DNA from: a bacterium | Lineage (GTDB): Bacteria > Patescibacteriota > Patescibacteriia > Patescibacteriales > JAKAJF01 | Assembly: GCA_021813875.1 (NCBI GenBank) | Contig: JAKAJF010000013.1 | Location: 1-13,540 of the forward strand | Length of the DNA: 13,540 nt | Reading direction: 5' to 3' | In this document: one piece after another, positions 1 through 7,189 of the stretch | How the letters are laid out: each line of letters begins with the position of its first letter | How positions within the stretch are numbered: the first letter of the stretch is position 1 | The notes under the pieces: generated by a model | Told to the model about the DNA's origin: nothing | The model's database searches: none | The model's input: only the letters and a program-made list of their open reading frames with translations | Translations under genes and position numbers: made by a program

Positions 1-24
1 GGGAATTTTTCAGGATTTAAAAAT

Positions 25-1137
25 ATGAGATTTAAAAAAATTATTCCTTTCTTCTTGATCATCTTTTTCGTCTTCGGCGCCGGCGTCTTTTTTGACAGAT
101 TCTCGAGCATCAGGCCGACGACCGCTGAGGACTTACGCCTCGACGATCAAGAGGCGACCGTCAGGGCCATCAAGAAGGTCATGCCGGCAGTCGTCAGCAT
201 CGTCGTCTATGACCGGAGCGAGACAGTCTTGGACCTCTCGACCGGACAAGCCGATAAAGAGAGGATGGAAAAGGGATCGGGTACCGGTTTCCTGATCTCT
301 CCGGACGGGCTGATACTGACCAATAAGCATGTCGTTGAGGCTGGCGACCAGGCGACTGCCGAATATCGGATACTCTTGAATTCCGGCAAACAGTATTACG
401 CCCAGCTCATCGGCAAGGATCCGATTAATGATCTGGCCGTCTTGAAGATTTTTGATAAGAATCTTCCCTATGTAGAGCTGGGAGATAGCGATAAACTCGA
501 GGTCGGCACTACGGTCATCGCCATCGGCAATTCTTTGGGGCGGTATCAGAACAGCGCCACCAAGGGCATCGTCTCGGGATTGGGGAGGAGCCTGGTCGCT
601 TCGGACCAGACGGCCACCACCATCGAGTCGCTCGATAACGTCATCCAGACGGACGCCGAGATCAACCTCGGCAATTCCGGCGGCCCCCTCCTCACCTTGG
701 ATGGCAAGGTCGTCGGCATCGACGTGGCCATGGACGAGGCCGGCACTTCGATCGGATTCGCCATCCCCATCAACGATGCCAGGCCGGTCATCCAGTCCGT
801 CCGCCAGACCGGCCGGATCGTCAGGCCGCGCCTGGGGGTCCGCTACATCATGCTCACTCCTGAAACCGCCCAGGATAAAGGGCTTGGGACGACGAGCGGC
901 GCCCTGGTCCTAAGCGGCCAGGACGGCTCTCCGGCGGTCATGCCCGATTCCCCGGCCGCCAAAGTGGGGATCCGGGACGGCGACATCATCCTGGAAATAA
1001 ACGCCATCAAACTCGAAGGTAAAAATACGCTCTTGTCCATCTTGCAAAAATTCCAACCGAAGAATAAGATCGGCTTAAAGATCAGGCGAGGAAATAAGAT
1101 CCTGATCAAGACCGTCGAGCTCGATGAATTCAAATGA
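25..1137 (+). CDS. HtrA/DegS-like trypsin-family serine protease with one PDZ domain, membrane anchored
   Basis: Envelope quality-control protease of the S1C family, expected to cut misfolded or damaged proteins outside the cytoplasmic membrane. Residues 5-23 are a hydrophobic signal anchor after MRFKK, with no lipobox and no obvious cleavage site, so it is probably tethered like DegS. The protease domain (about 45-262) carries the whole triad: His102 in TNKHVVE, Asp136 in INDLAVL and Ser218 in GNSGGPL. A single PDZ domain follows (about 268-368), with a short insertion between SGALV and DSPAAKVGI. Length (370 aa) fits one-PDZ HtrA proteins. The start at 25 has CAGGA 10 nt upstream and an AAAATATG context. 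It is 72 nt from the next gene, so possibly a separate transcript; its promoter lies outside the window. Family assignment is very secure; substrates are unknown. Confidence 0.96.
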   Translation: MRFKKIIPFFLIIFFVFGAGVFFDRFSSIRPTTAEDLRLDDQEATVRAIKKVMPAVVSIVVYDRSETVLDLSTGQADKERMEKGSGTGFLISPDGLILTNKHVVEAGDQATAEYRILLNSGKQYYAQLIGKDPINDLAVLKIFDKNLPYVELGDSDKLEVGTTVIAIGNSLGRYQNSATKGIVSGLGRSLVASDQTATTIESLDNVIQTDAEINLGNSGGPLLTLDGKVVGIDVAMDEAGTSIGFAIPINDARPVIQSVRQTGRIVRPRLGVRYIMLTPETAQDKGLGTTSGALVLSGQDGSPAVMPDSPAAKVGIRDGDIILEINAIKLEGKNTLLSILQKFQPKNKIGLKIRRGNKILIKTVELDEFK

Positions 1138-1176
1138 TGAAACAAAGCCGGCGACAGAAGCGTATTAAATAATAGA

Positions 1177-1200
1177 CAAAGCTTCTTTGGATTTTTTATT
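1177..1200 (+). terminator. Weak possible terminator after the HtrA-like gene
   Basis: A short stem CAAAG / CTTTG (1177-1181 with 1185-1189, 3-nt loop) is followed by a T-rich run (1192-1204). An alternative stem AGAAGC / GCTTCT (1156-1161 with 1181-1186) uses the same T-run. Both are weak, so termination here is only possible. No convincing -35/-10 pair was found in the 72-nt gap. Confidence 0.25.
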
Positions 1201-1209
1201 TTAATCATT

Positions 1210-2139
1210 ATGATCGAGATTCGGAATCTCAACAAAAAGATCGGCAACCGTCTGATCCTGGAGGATCTGAATTTTTCCGTCAAAAAAGGAGAGATCCTGG
1301 GATTTTTAGGTCCTAACGGTGCCGGCAAGAGTTCGACCATGAAGATCATCACCTCTTTCTGGCATCCGACCGGAGGGAAAGTCTTGATAGATGGCCGGGA
1401 TGTGTCCGAAGCCCTCCTGGAGACGAGAAAGAGGATCGGCTATCTTCCTGAAACAGTGCCTTTGTATGACGATATGAAGGTGGGGGAATATTTGAGGTTC
1501 ATCGCGGAGATCCGCGGGCTCAAGAAAGAGGCGGCCCGGAGAAGGATCGGGGAAGTCAGCGACTCTTGCGGGCTCGTCTCGGTCCTGGATAGGCCGATCG
1601 ACGAACTTTCCAAGGGTTACCGCCAAAGGGTGGGGCTGGCCCAGGCAATCATCCACGACCCGGAAGTCTTAATCCTGGACGAACCGACAACCGGCCTCGA
1701 TCCCAACCAGATCGTCGAGATCCGGGAGCTGATCAAGCGGATCGGCAAGGAAAAGACCGTCATTTTTTCGACCCATATCTTGAGCGAGGTCAGCGCGGTC
1801 TGCGACCGGGTGATCATCATCAATAAGGGGAAGATCGTCGGCGAGGGCAGCCCTGCTGAACTGATGGCCAAGTCTCGCGGCCAAGATGCGATCTACGTCA
1901 AGCTCCGGGGTCCGAAAGAGGAAGTGGCGGCCAGATTGAGGGGATTGGAAGAGGTGGAAAGGGTCGAGATCAAAGACAAGGAAGCCGAAGACGTTTATGG
2001 ATATGAGATAGCACCTAAGGCCGGAGTCGATCCGCGCGAGCAGCTTTCCTTGGCGGTCATGAAAAACGGCTGGGGCATCTTGGAATTCAGCCGGAAAGCG
2101 GTTTCCCTCGAAGATATCTTCAGGGAACTGACCAAATAA
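1210..2139 (+). CDS. ABC transporter ATP-binding protein, GldA-like
   Basis: Cytoplasmic ATPase of an ABC-2 type exporter. The order of motifs is complete: Walker A GPNGAGKSS (34-42), a Q-loop region GYLPETVPLY (77-86) with Glu where many ABC proteins have Gln, as in the GldA/CcmA-like branch, signature LSKGYRQR (133-140), Walker B VLILDEP (153-159, catalytic Glu158), D-loop GLDP (162-165) and H-loop His189. A C-terminal extension (about 225-309) is typical of the family. The stop is one base before the start of the permease gene (TAATATG), so the two are probably translationally coupled. In Flavobacterium, GldA works with GldF and GldG in gliding; here gliding is not implied, and the cargo is unknown. 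No clear Shine-Dalgarno precedes the ATG. ATPase assignment is certain; the Gld-type subgroup is supported by the neighbours. Confidence 0.95.
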   Translation: MIEIRNLNKKIGNRLILEDLNFSVKKGEILGFLGPNGAGKSSTMKIITSFWHPTGGKVLIDGRDVSEALLETRKRIGYLPETVPLYDDMKVGEYLRFIAEIRGLKKEAARRRIGEVSDSCGLVSVLDRPIDELSKGYRQRVGLAQAIIHDPEVLILDEPTTGLDPNQIVEIRELIKRIGKEKTVIFSTHILSEVSAVCDRVIIINKGKIVGEGSPAELMAKSRGQDAIYVKLRGPKEEVAARLRGLEEVERVEIKDKEAEDVYGYEIAPKAGVDPREQLSLAVMKNGWGILEFSRKAVSLEDIFRELTK

Positions 2140-2140
2140 T

Positions 2141-2869
2141 ATGGATAAATATCTAAGACCAATCTGGGTACTTTTCAAGAAGGAATTGATGGCCTATTTC
2201 AATTCTCCGATCGCCTATATCTTCATCGGAGTCTTTTTGGTGGTTGGCAATTGGCTGTTCTTCAGCTCTTTCTTTCTGGTCGGCCAGGCCAGCATGAGGG
2301 ATTATTTCTCCCTGCTCCCCTGGATGTTCTTGTTCTTGGCTCCGGCCATCACCATGAGGCTCTGGGCCGAAGAAAGAAAGGCGGGCACGATCGAATTCTT
2401 ATTGACCCTTCCCATAACCGATTGGCAGGCGGTCCTGGCGAAATTCTTCGGCGGTCTGGCCTTTCTAGCCATCGCTCTGCTTCTCTCGGCGAGCCTGCCG
2501 GCGAGCATCTCCTTCCTCGGAAATCTTGATTGGGGACCGGTCATCGGCGGTTACTTGGGAGCGCTTTTCTTGGGCGGCTCCTATCTCGCCCTGGGTCTTT
2601 TCATCTCCTCTTTGACCAGGAACCAGATCATCGCTTTCGTCTCGGGAGTCGCCGCCTGTTTCGCCTTTTTCGTCGTCGGCGCCGATTTCGTCCTTGCCGG
2701 CGCCCCGCAGGCGGCCGCCCCAGCCATGCAATTCATCGGTCTCGGCAGCCATTTTTATAGCATCGCCAAAGGTGTCATCGATACCAAGGACATCTTTTAT
2801 TATTTTTCTTTTATTTTTATCTTTCTATGGCTCAATGTGAAAATAATCGAAAATCGGGCCTGGAAATAA
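2141..2869 (+). CDS. ABC-2 family transporter permease, GldF-like
   Basis: Integral membrane subunit that pairs with the ATPase encoded just upstream. The protein (242 aa) has about six hydrophobic segments (roughly 25-45, 57-73, 98-120, 133-156, 162-186 and 217-233). The cytoplasmic-loop motif of ABC-2 permeases is clear: MRLWAEERKAGTIEFLLTLP (72-91). The N-terminus (FKKELMAYFNSPIAYIF) is also typical of the GldF/NosY-like branch. Start ATG follows the upstream stop by one base, and its own stop is one base before the next ATG (TAATATG), so the three genes read as one tightly coupled unit. The substrate cannot be read from the sequence. Confidence 0.93.
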   Translation: MDKYLRPIWVLFKKELMAYFNSPIAYIFIGVFLVVGNWLFFSSFFLVGQASMRDYFSLLPWMFLFLAPAITMRLWAEERKAGTIEFLLTLPITDWQAVLAKFFGGLAFLAIALLLSASLPASISFLGNLDWGPVIGGYLGALFLGGSYLALGLFISSLTRNQIIAFVSGVAACFAFFVVGADFVLAGAPQAAAPAMQFIGLGSHFYSIAKGVIDTKDIFYYFSFIFIFLWLNVKIIENRAWK

Positions 2870-2870
2870 T

Positions 2871-4379
2871 ATGAATCGGCAAACATTAAAAAGATCCCAT
2901 TGGGTAGTTACGGCTCTCATAGTTATCGCCATTTTCGCGGTGCTAAATTTTTTTTCCTACCGGATCTTTTATCATTGGGACCTCACTCAAAACAAGGATT
3001 TTTCCATCTCGGCGGCGAGCAAAAAGACGGTCGGCAATCTGGACGACATCGTCAATATCAAAGTTTATTTCAGCAAGGACCTGCCGAGCAGCTTCATCAA
3101 TCTCCGGCAGGAAGTCGGCGATATCCTGAACGAATATGCCAGCTATTCCAAGGGTAAGGTAAAAGTCGAATTTATCGAGCCTCAGGACGACGAGAAGACA
3201 AGGAACGACTTGGCCAACCTCGGTATTCCCGAACTCCAGTTCAATGTCTTGGAAAAAGATAAATATCAGGTAGTGAACGGTTACCTGGGCATGGTCATCC
3301 AGTACGGAGATAAGAAAGAAGTCATTCCCGTCATCGAGGATACTGGCAACATAGAATACCAGCTGACCCTATCTATCAAGAAAGTGACGGGGCAGGTCAA
3401 GGCCAGGATCGGCTTCCTTTCCGGGGAGGGGGCGGAGACCGAATCCGACATTCAGACCGCTTATCAGGCCCTGGAAAAGATCTATCCGGTCAGCCAGGTG
3501 GATCTATCTTCCGCGGGAAGCGTGCCTCAAGATATCGACACCTTAATCATAGCCGGACCCCAGGACAAATTCGGCGACAAAGAGCTCAAGGCCATCGACG
3601 CCTTTCTGCAGAGAGGCGGTTCCGTCCTGGCGATGGTCGATGGCGTAAAGGTCGGCCAAGGATTGATCGCTCAGAACAATGACACGGGTCTGGGTAAGCT
3701 TCTGGACAGTTACGGGATAAAGCTCAATAACGATCTGGTCGAGGATGTCTATTCGGGAAGAGCCTCCTTCTCTCAAGGGTATATAACCTTTTCGACCAGC
3801 TATCCTTTCTGGCCGGAGATCACCAAGCAGGGGTTTGATCAAGATAATCCCGCCGTGGCCAAGCTCGAAAGCCTGGTCCTTCCTTGGGTGAGCAGCCTGG
3901 AGGTCGACCGGAGCAAGTTGGCCGGCGACCGGGTCTCTTACCTGGCCAAGACGACCGAGAGGGCCTGGCGCCAGACCAAAGATTTCAATCTCGATCCGGA
4001 GAAAGCTTTCGCCGGCGGAAAAGAAGGTCAGTTCGATCTGGCCCTCTCAGCCTCCGGCCGGTTCAAAAGTCCTTACGGCCAGGCAAGCGCGGCGCCCGGG
4101 CGCCTGATCGTCGTCGGCGATAGCGATTTTTTACGCGACAATTTCTTGAAGCAGTATCCGGACAATCTCTTATTCTTCCAGAATCTGGTCGATAGCTTGG
4201 GGCTGGACCAGGATCTTATCAATATCCGGTCCAAAGGCGTTACGGAACGACCGCTCAGAGAAATTTCCGACAAGGCTCGCGTCGCTTTCAAGTACGGAAA
4301 TATCCTCGGAGTGACGTTGATCGTCCTGGCCTTCGGGCTATCCAGGTATTTCTTAAGAAGGAGAAAATCGGATTTATGA
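2871..4379 (+). CDS. GldG-like ABC transporter auxiliary protein with large extracytoplasmic domain
   Basis: Bitopic auxiliary component of the Gld-type ABC system (family of uncharacterised ABC_transp_aux proteins). A membrane segment lies at about 12-32 and a second at about 475-492 followed by the positive tail RRRKS; the 440 residues between should face outward. Family marks are the DLTQNKDFSIS segment (37-47) after the first helix, GFLSGEGAE (181-189, comparable to the FLxGHGE motif of GldG), LIIAGP (225-230) and VGDSDF (415-420). Length (502 aa) is normal for the family. The stop overlaps the next start as ATGA (4376-4379). It probably assembles with the upstream permease, but the mechanism is not known for this family outside gliding bacteria. 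Confidence 0.9.
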   Translation: MNRQTLKRSHWVVTALIVIAIFAVLNFFSYRIFYHWDLTQNKDFSISAASKKTVGNLDDIVNIKVYFSKDLPSSFINLRQEVGDILNEYASYSKGKVKVEFIEPQDDEKTRNDLANLGIPELQFNVLEKDKYQVVNGYLGMVIQYGDKKEVIPVIEDTGNIEYQLTLSIKKVTGQVKARIGFLSGEGAETESDIQTAYQALEKIYPVSQVDLSSAGSVPQDIDTLIIAGPQDKFGDKELKAIDAFLQRGGSVLAMVDGVKVGQGLIAQNNDTGLGKLLDSYGIKLNNDLVEDVYSGRASFSQGYITFSTSYPFWPEITKQGFDQDNPAVAKLESLVLPWVSSLEVDRSKLAGDRVSYLAKTTERAWRQTKDFNLDPEKAFAGGKEGQFDLALSASGRFKSPYGQASAAPGRLIVVGDSDFLRDNFLKQYPDNLLFFQNLVDSLGLDQDLINIRSKGVTERPLREISDKARVAFKYGNILGVTLIVLAFGLSRYFLRRRKSDL

Positions 4380-4645
4380 AGATATTGAAGATAGGCGCCG
4401 TCTGGTGCGTAAATTGCATCGTCATGCGTTCCGTCTGGGAAGAGGTGGAGAGAGAGTTTCCGCAGATAGAGACGGAATTTATCGATATAGATGATGAGAC
4501 TTCGGAATTGGCCAGAAAATATGATGTCAAAGATATCCCGGTCACTATTTTCTTGGACGCCGCCGGAGAAGAGAAGGAGGTGCTCAAGGGGACGAGAAAC
4601 AAGGAAGAAATGGTCAAAAAGATAAAAGAAATTTTTAATATTTGA
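4376..4645 (+). CDS. Small thioredoxin-family protein (WCVNC active site)
   Basis: A compact 89-residue thioredoxin fold without signal peptide, so expected in the cytoplasm. The redox site is Trp10-Cys11-Val-Asn-Cys14 and the cis-proline is in DIPVTIF (Pro55). The central pair VN differs from the GP of canonical thioredoxins, which should change redox potential. The order of strands and helices (KILKIGAVW; EFIDID; VKDIPVTIFL; GEEKEVLKG) fits thioredoxin or a thioredoxin-like glutaredoxin. Start ATG overlaps the gldG-like stop by ATGA and has AAGGAG at 4358-4363, about 12 nt upstream. Its position inside an ABC-exporter operon is unusual. The fold is secure; the partner is unknown. Confidence 0.88.
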   Translation: MKILKIGAVWCVNCIVMRSVWEEVEREFPQIETEFIDIDDETSELARKYDVKDIPVTIFLDAAGEEKEVLKGTRNKEEMVKKIKEIFNI

Positions 4646-4648
4646 TCT

Positions 4649-5551
4649 ATGAAGAAGAATCTTATCCTGGGAGGGGTATTGATCATCTTGATCGCCCTGG
4701 CATATGTCTATCAGGGTCCATTGAAGAAATGGCAGGCCGGGTTCGGCCAGCCGGAGAATTTTTTGGCCGGCATCCGGGCCGATGCTATCGATAAGATAGA
4801 GATGACCAGGGATGGCAAGACCGTTACTTTAAAAAAGGAAGAGGGCCGGTGGAAGATCGCCGAGACCAAAGATTTTTATGCCAAGAGCGCGGTCATAGCT
4901 ACTCTTTTGGATGATTTGAGGAATACCTCCCGATTCGCCCTGACCTTAGTGAGCGCCAATAAGGACAAGAAAAAGGAATTCCAGACCGATGAGAGCGGCA
5001 CCGAGGTCAGGATCTATCAGAATAACAAGTTGGCGAGCGATTTCATCGTCGGCTCTTTGAGTAGCGATTTCTCCAGCTCTTATGTTTCCCGCCCCGGTTC
5101 GAGCGATACTTACGCGACCGCCGATTTCTTCAATCTTTTTACCCAGAAAGATTGGCGCGATCCCGAAATCTTCTCTTCCGATAAGGAGGGGATCGATAAG
5201 ATTAGGCTGCAATATTCCGGCAAGGAATTCATCTTGGAAAAGAAAGGCAGTGACTGGACGGCCAGCAAGCCCTTCAAATTCGTGCCTGACAAAGAGAAGA
5301 TCGGCAAGATCCTGGATGTCATGACGGGTCTGTCGGCCGTCGATATTCCGGAGCAGACCTTCAAGGGCACCGGCCTGGAGAAGAATAGCTTGATCGTCGA
5401 AGTTTCCGGCGGCGGGACGGATAATATCTTGATGGTCGGCGATAAAAATAAGGAGGGTCTCTATTATGCCAAGCGCGGAAATAGCGACAACATATATCTG
5501 ATCGGCCAAACCACGGTCTCTGACCTGGAAAGCGACTTACGAAAGAGATAG
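4649..5551 (+). CDS. DUF4340 domain protein, membrane anchored, extracytoplasmic
   Basis: 300-residue protein with an N-terminal membrane segment (about 4-21, after MKKN) and an otherwise soluble body that should lie outside the membrane. It shows an internal duplication: 47-90 (IDKIEMTRDGKTVTLKK, then GRWKIAETKDF and a helix ending LLDDL) resembles 182-227 (IDKIRLQYSGKEFILEK, then SDWTASKPFKF and a helix ending ILDVMTGL). The segments at 135-157 and 263-285 also match loosely. This two-fold build and the position after a GldG-like gene fit DUF4340 proteins, which accompany GldAFG-type transporters in many bacteria. It starts 3 nt after the thioredoxin stop and is the last gene before a strong terminator. 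The molecular role is not known. Confidence 0.85.
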   Translation: MKKNLILGGVLIILIALAYVYQGPLKKWQAGFGQPENFLAGIRADAIDKIEMTRDGKTVTLKKEEGRWKIAETKDFYAKSAVIATLLDDLRNTSRFALTLVSANKDKKKEFQTDESGTEVRIYQNNKLASDFIVGSLSSDFSSSYVSRPGSSDTYATADFFNLFTQKDWRDPEIFSSDKEGIDKIRLQYSGKEFILEKKGSDWTASKPFKFVPDKEKIGKILDVMTGLSAVDIPEQTFKGTGLEKNSLIVEVSGGGTDNILMVGDKNKEGLYYAKRGNSDNIYLIGQTTVSDLESDLRKR

Positions 5552-5555
5552 GAAT

Positions 5556-5594
5556 AAAAAATAAGCGGAATCAGGCTGCTTATTTTTTTATTTT
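5556..5594 (+). terminator. Rho-independent terminator of the Gld-type operon
   Basis: A 13-bp stem (5556-5568 with 5576-5588, one G-T pair) has a 7-nt loop AATCAGG and runs into TTTTTTTATTTT. The stem begins 4 nt after the DUF4340 stop. The A-tract on the left and T-tract on the right are part of the pairing, which also makes it a possible weak terminator in the other direction. Confidence 0.85.
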
Positions 5595-5595
5595 A

Positions 5596-5604
5596 TGGTA
5601 TAAT
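5596..5604 (+). promoter_or_regulatory. Extended -10 promoter for the pfkB-pduL-ackA-GNAT-murJ unit
   Basis: TGGTATAAT contains a perfect TATAAT (5599-5604) preceded by the TG of an extended -10 element. At 17-nt spacing the -35 position falls on CTGCTT (5576-5581) inside the terminator stem and is a poor match, as expected for extended -10 promoters. Predicted transcription start is near 5611, giving a very short leader before the ATG at 5625. Confidence 0.7.
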
Positions 5605-5624
5605 ATTTCTCAAGGAAGAAGCTT

Positions 5625-6614
5625 ATGAAATATGATTTCATCACAATCGGCGGCGCGGCTGAAGATTTGACCCTTCTGGTCAAGGAAGGGATCCTGATCG
5701 ATAACAAGAAGGATATTTTGAGGCAGAAGCTCCTGGCCTTCGAATACGGAGCCAAGATCGAGATCGATGACATCGATCGCAATTTCGGCGGCGGCGCGGC
5801 TAATGTGGCGGTCTCTTTATCGGGTCTCGGTTTCAGAGTGGCTAATATTTCCGCGGTCGGCCGCGACGAGAGAGGGGATCGGATCCTGAAGAATTTCCGT
5901 AAGCATCGGATCGATAGCCGCCTTATCCGCGTCACTGGTGAAGAGGAAACTTCTTATTCTTTCATAATTTTAGGCAAGAGCAAGGATAGGGTCATCTTTT
6001 TCAGCCGTGGCGCCGAAAAGAAGATAGAAATCACCAAGAAAGAATTGAAATATCTCAATAAGACGAGATGGATCTATCTGAACGCCTTATCGGGAGATTG
6101 GAAGGAGAATCTGAAGAAAATTTTTAGCGTTGAAAAAGCGAAGATCATCTGGAACCCGGGCAACGCCCAGCTCGAAAGAGGGAAGGAATTAAAAAAATAT
6201 CTGGTCCGGACTGAGATTCTGATAGTCAATAAGGATGAAGCCATCCAGCTGGCGATTTCCGCCGGCGCCGCGGCCGGCCGCGGAAATGTCTTTTTGAACA
6301 ATATCGATAATCTCTTAAGGACCCTCAAGGCTTTGGGGCCCAAGGTGGTGGTCATAACCAACGGCAAAGCCGGAGCCAAGGCTTATGACGGCAAGCATAT
6401 CTATTTTCAGGGCGTCCTGAAAGAGAAGGTCCGTCTGGATACGACCGGCCTGGGAGACGCTTTCGGTTCGGCTTTCGCCGCCGGTATGATCTTCTATAAG
6501 GGCAACTTGAGGAGATCCTTGCTTTTGGGCGCCCGCAATTCAGCTTCGGTCATCTCGGAGATCGGAGCCCAAAAAGGATTATTGACCAAAGAAAAAATAT
6601 TTTTTTATCTTTAA
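5625..6614 (+). CDS. PfkB-family carbohydrate kinase
   Basis: ATP-dependent sugar or nucleoside kinase of the ribokinase superfamily, cytosolic. The first family signature is NFGGGAANVAVSLSGLG (53-69). The second is LDTTGLGDAFGSAFAAG (271-287), with the catalytic base Asp278; the usual GAGD anion-hole sequence reads GLGD here. NKDEA (202-206) is the metal/phosphate-binding N-x-x-E motif. Length (329 aa) is normal. The start is well supported by AAGGA at 5612-5616, 8 nt upstream, and by the promoter at 5596-5604. It is the first gene of a five-gene unit and lies 4 nt before pduL. Substrate cannot be decided from sequence; ribose, adenosine or a sugar phosphate are all possible in this family. 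Confidence 0.92.
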   Translation: MKYDFITIGGAAEDLTLLVKEGILIDNKKDILRQKLLAFEYGAKIEIDDIDRNFGGGAANVAVSLSGLGFRVANISAVGRDERGDRILKNFRKHRIDSRLIRVTGEEETSYSFIILGKSKDRVIFFSRGAEKKIEITKKELKYLNKTRWIYLNALSGDWKENLKKIFSVEKAKIIWNPGNAQLERGKELKKYLVRTEILIVNKDEAIQLAISAGAAAGRGNVFLNNIDNLLRTLKALGPKVVVITNGKAGAKAYDGKHIYFQGVLKEKVRLDTTGLGDAFGSAFAAGMIFYKGNLRRSLLLGARNSASVISEIGAQKGLLTKEKIFFYL

Positions 6615-6618
6615 ATCT

Positions 6619-7188
6619 ATGAACATACCTATTGAAATTTCCGCCCGTCATATCCACCTCTCGCAGGGCGATGCCGACATCCTGTTCGGCGCCAATCATC
6701 AATTCCGGGTCTACCACCCGTTATCACAGACCGGCCAGTTCGCTTATGAGGAAAAAGTCGATCTTGCCGGACCGCGGGGAAAAGTCGAGGGAGTGAGGGT
6801 CTTGGGGCCTTGCCGCAAGCAGACCCAGGTGGAAATTTCCGAAACCGATGCTAGGAGGTTGGGCGTCGATGCGCCCGTCCGGGAATCCGGCCATCTGGAG
6901 GGAAGCGCGGGCGTCAAGGTCATCGGCCCCCAGGGCGAGGTCGATCTCAAGGAAGGAGTCATCATCGCCCAGAGGCACATCCACACCGATCCGGCTACCG
7001 CGGAAATCCTTCATATAAAAAATGGAGATCATGTTAAGGTCGACATCGACGGCATCAGGGATCTTATCTTTGAGAACGTGGTCGTGCGTGTCAATCCGAG
7101 CTTCAGGCTGGCCATGCATATCGATACCGATGAAGGCAATGCCGCCGAAATCGACGAGCAGAACCATTTCGGCCGGCTGATCGTCTAA
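6619..7188 (+). CDS. pduL: PduL-type phosphate acyltransferase (phosphotransacylase)
   Basis: Converts acyl-CoA (acetyl- or propanoyl-CoA) and phosphate to acyl phosphate and CoA. Two HIH zinc-binding motifs mark the two half-domains: ISARHIHLS (7-15, His11 and His13) and QRHIHTDPATAE (118-129, His120 and His122). A further conserved histidine is in MHIDTDEGNAA (166-176, His167), and VEISETDARR (71-80) carries a candidate acidic ligand. At 189 aa it begins directly at the first domain, without the N-terminal encapsulation peptide of microcompartment PduL, so it is probably a free cytosolic enzyme. Its stop is one base before ackA (TAATATG). The pair replaces the classical Pta-AckA route to acetate and ATP. 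Unrelated to Pta in fold. Confidence 0.93.
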   Translation: MNIPIEISARHIHLSQGDADILFGANHQFRVYHPLSQTGQFAYEEKVDLAGPRGKVEGVRVLGPCRKQTQVEISETDARRLGVDAPVRESGHLEGSAGVKVIGPQGEVDLKEGVIIAQRHIHTDPATAEILHIKNGDHVKVDIDGIRDLIFENVVVRVNPSFRLAMHIDTDEGNAAEIDEQNHFGRLIV

Positions 7189-7189
7189 T

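Noticed and set aside
843..1352. 169-codon open frame on the - strand covering the gap at 1138-1209
   Set aside because: Overlaps the PDZ domain and the Walker A region of two secure + strand genes, and its translation is a low-complexity hydrophobic/basic mix.
4946..5509. 187-codon open frame on the - strand
   Set aside because: It lies wholly inside the DUF4340 gene, has no recognisable domain and no ribosome site; long antisense frames are expected from the codon usage of this genome.
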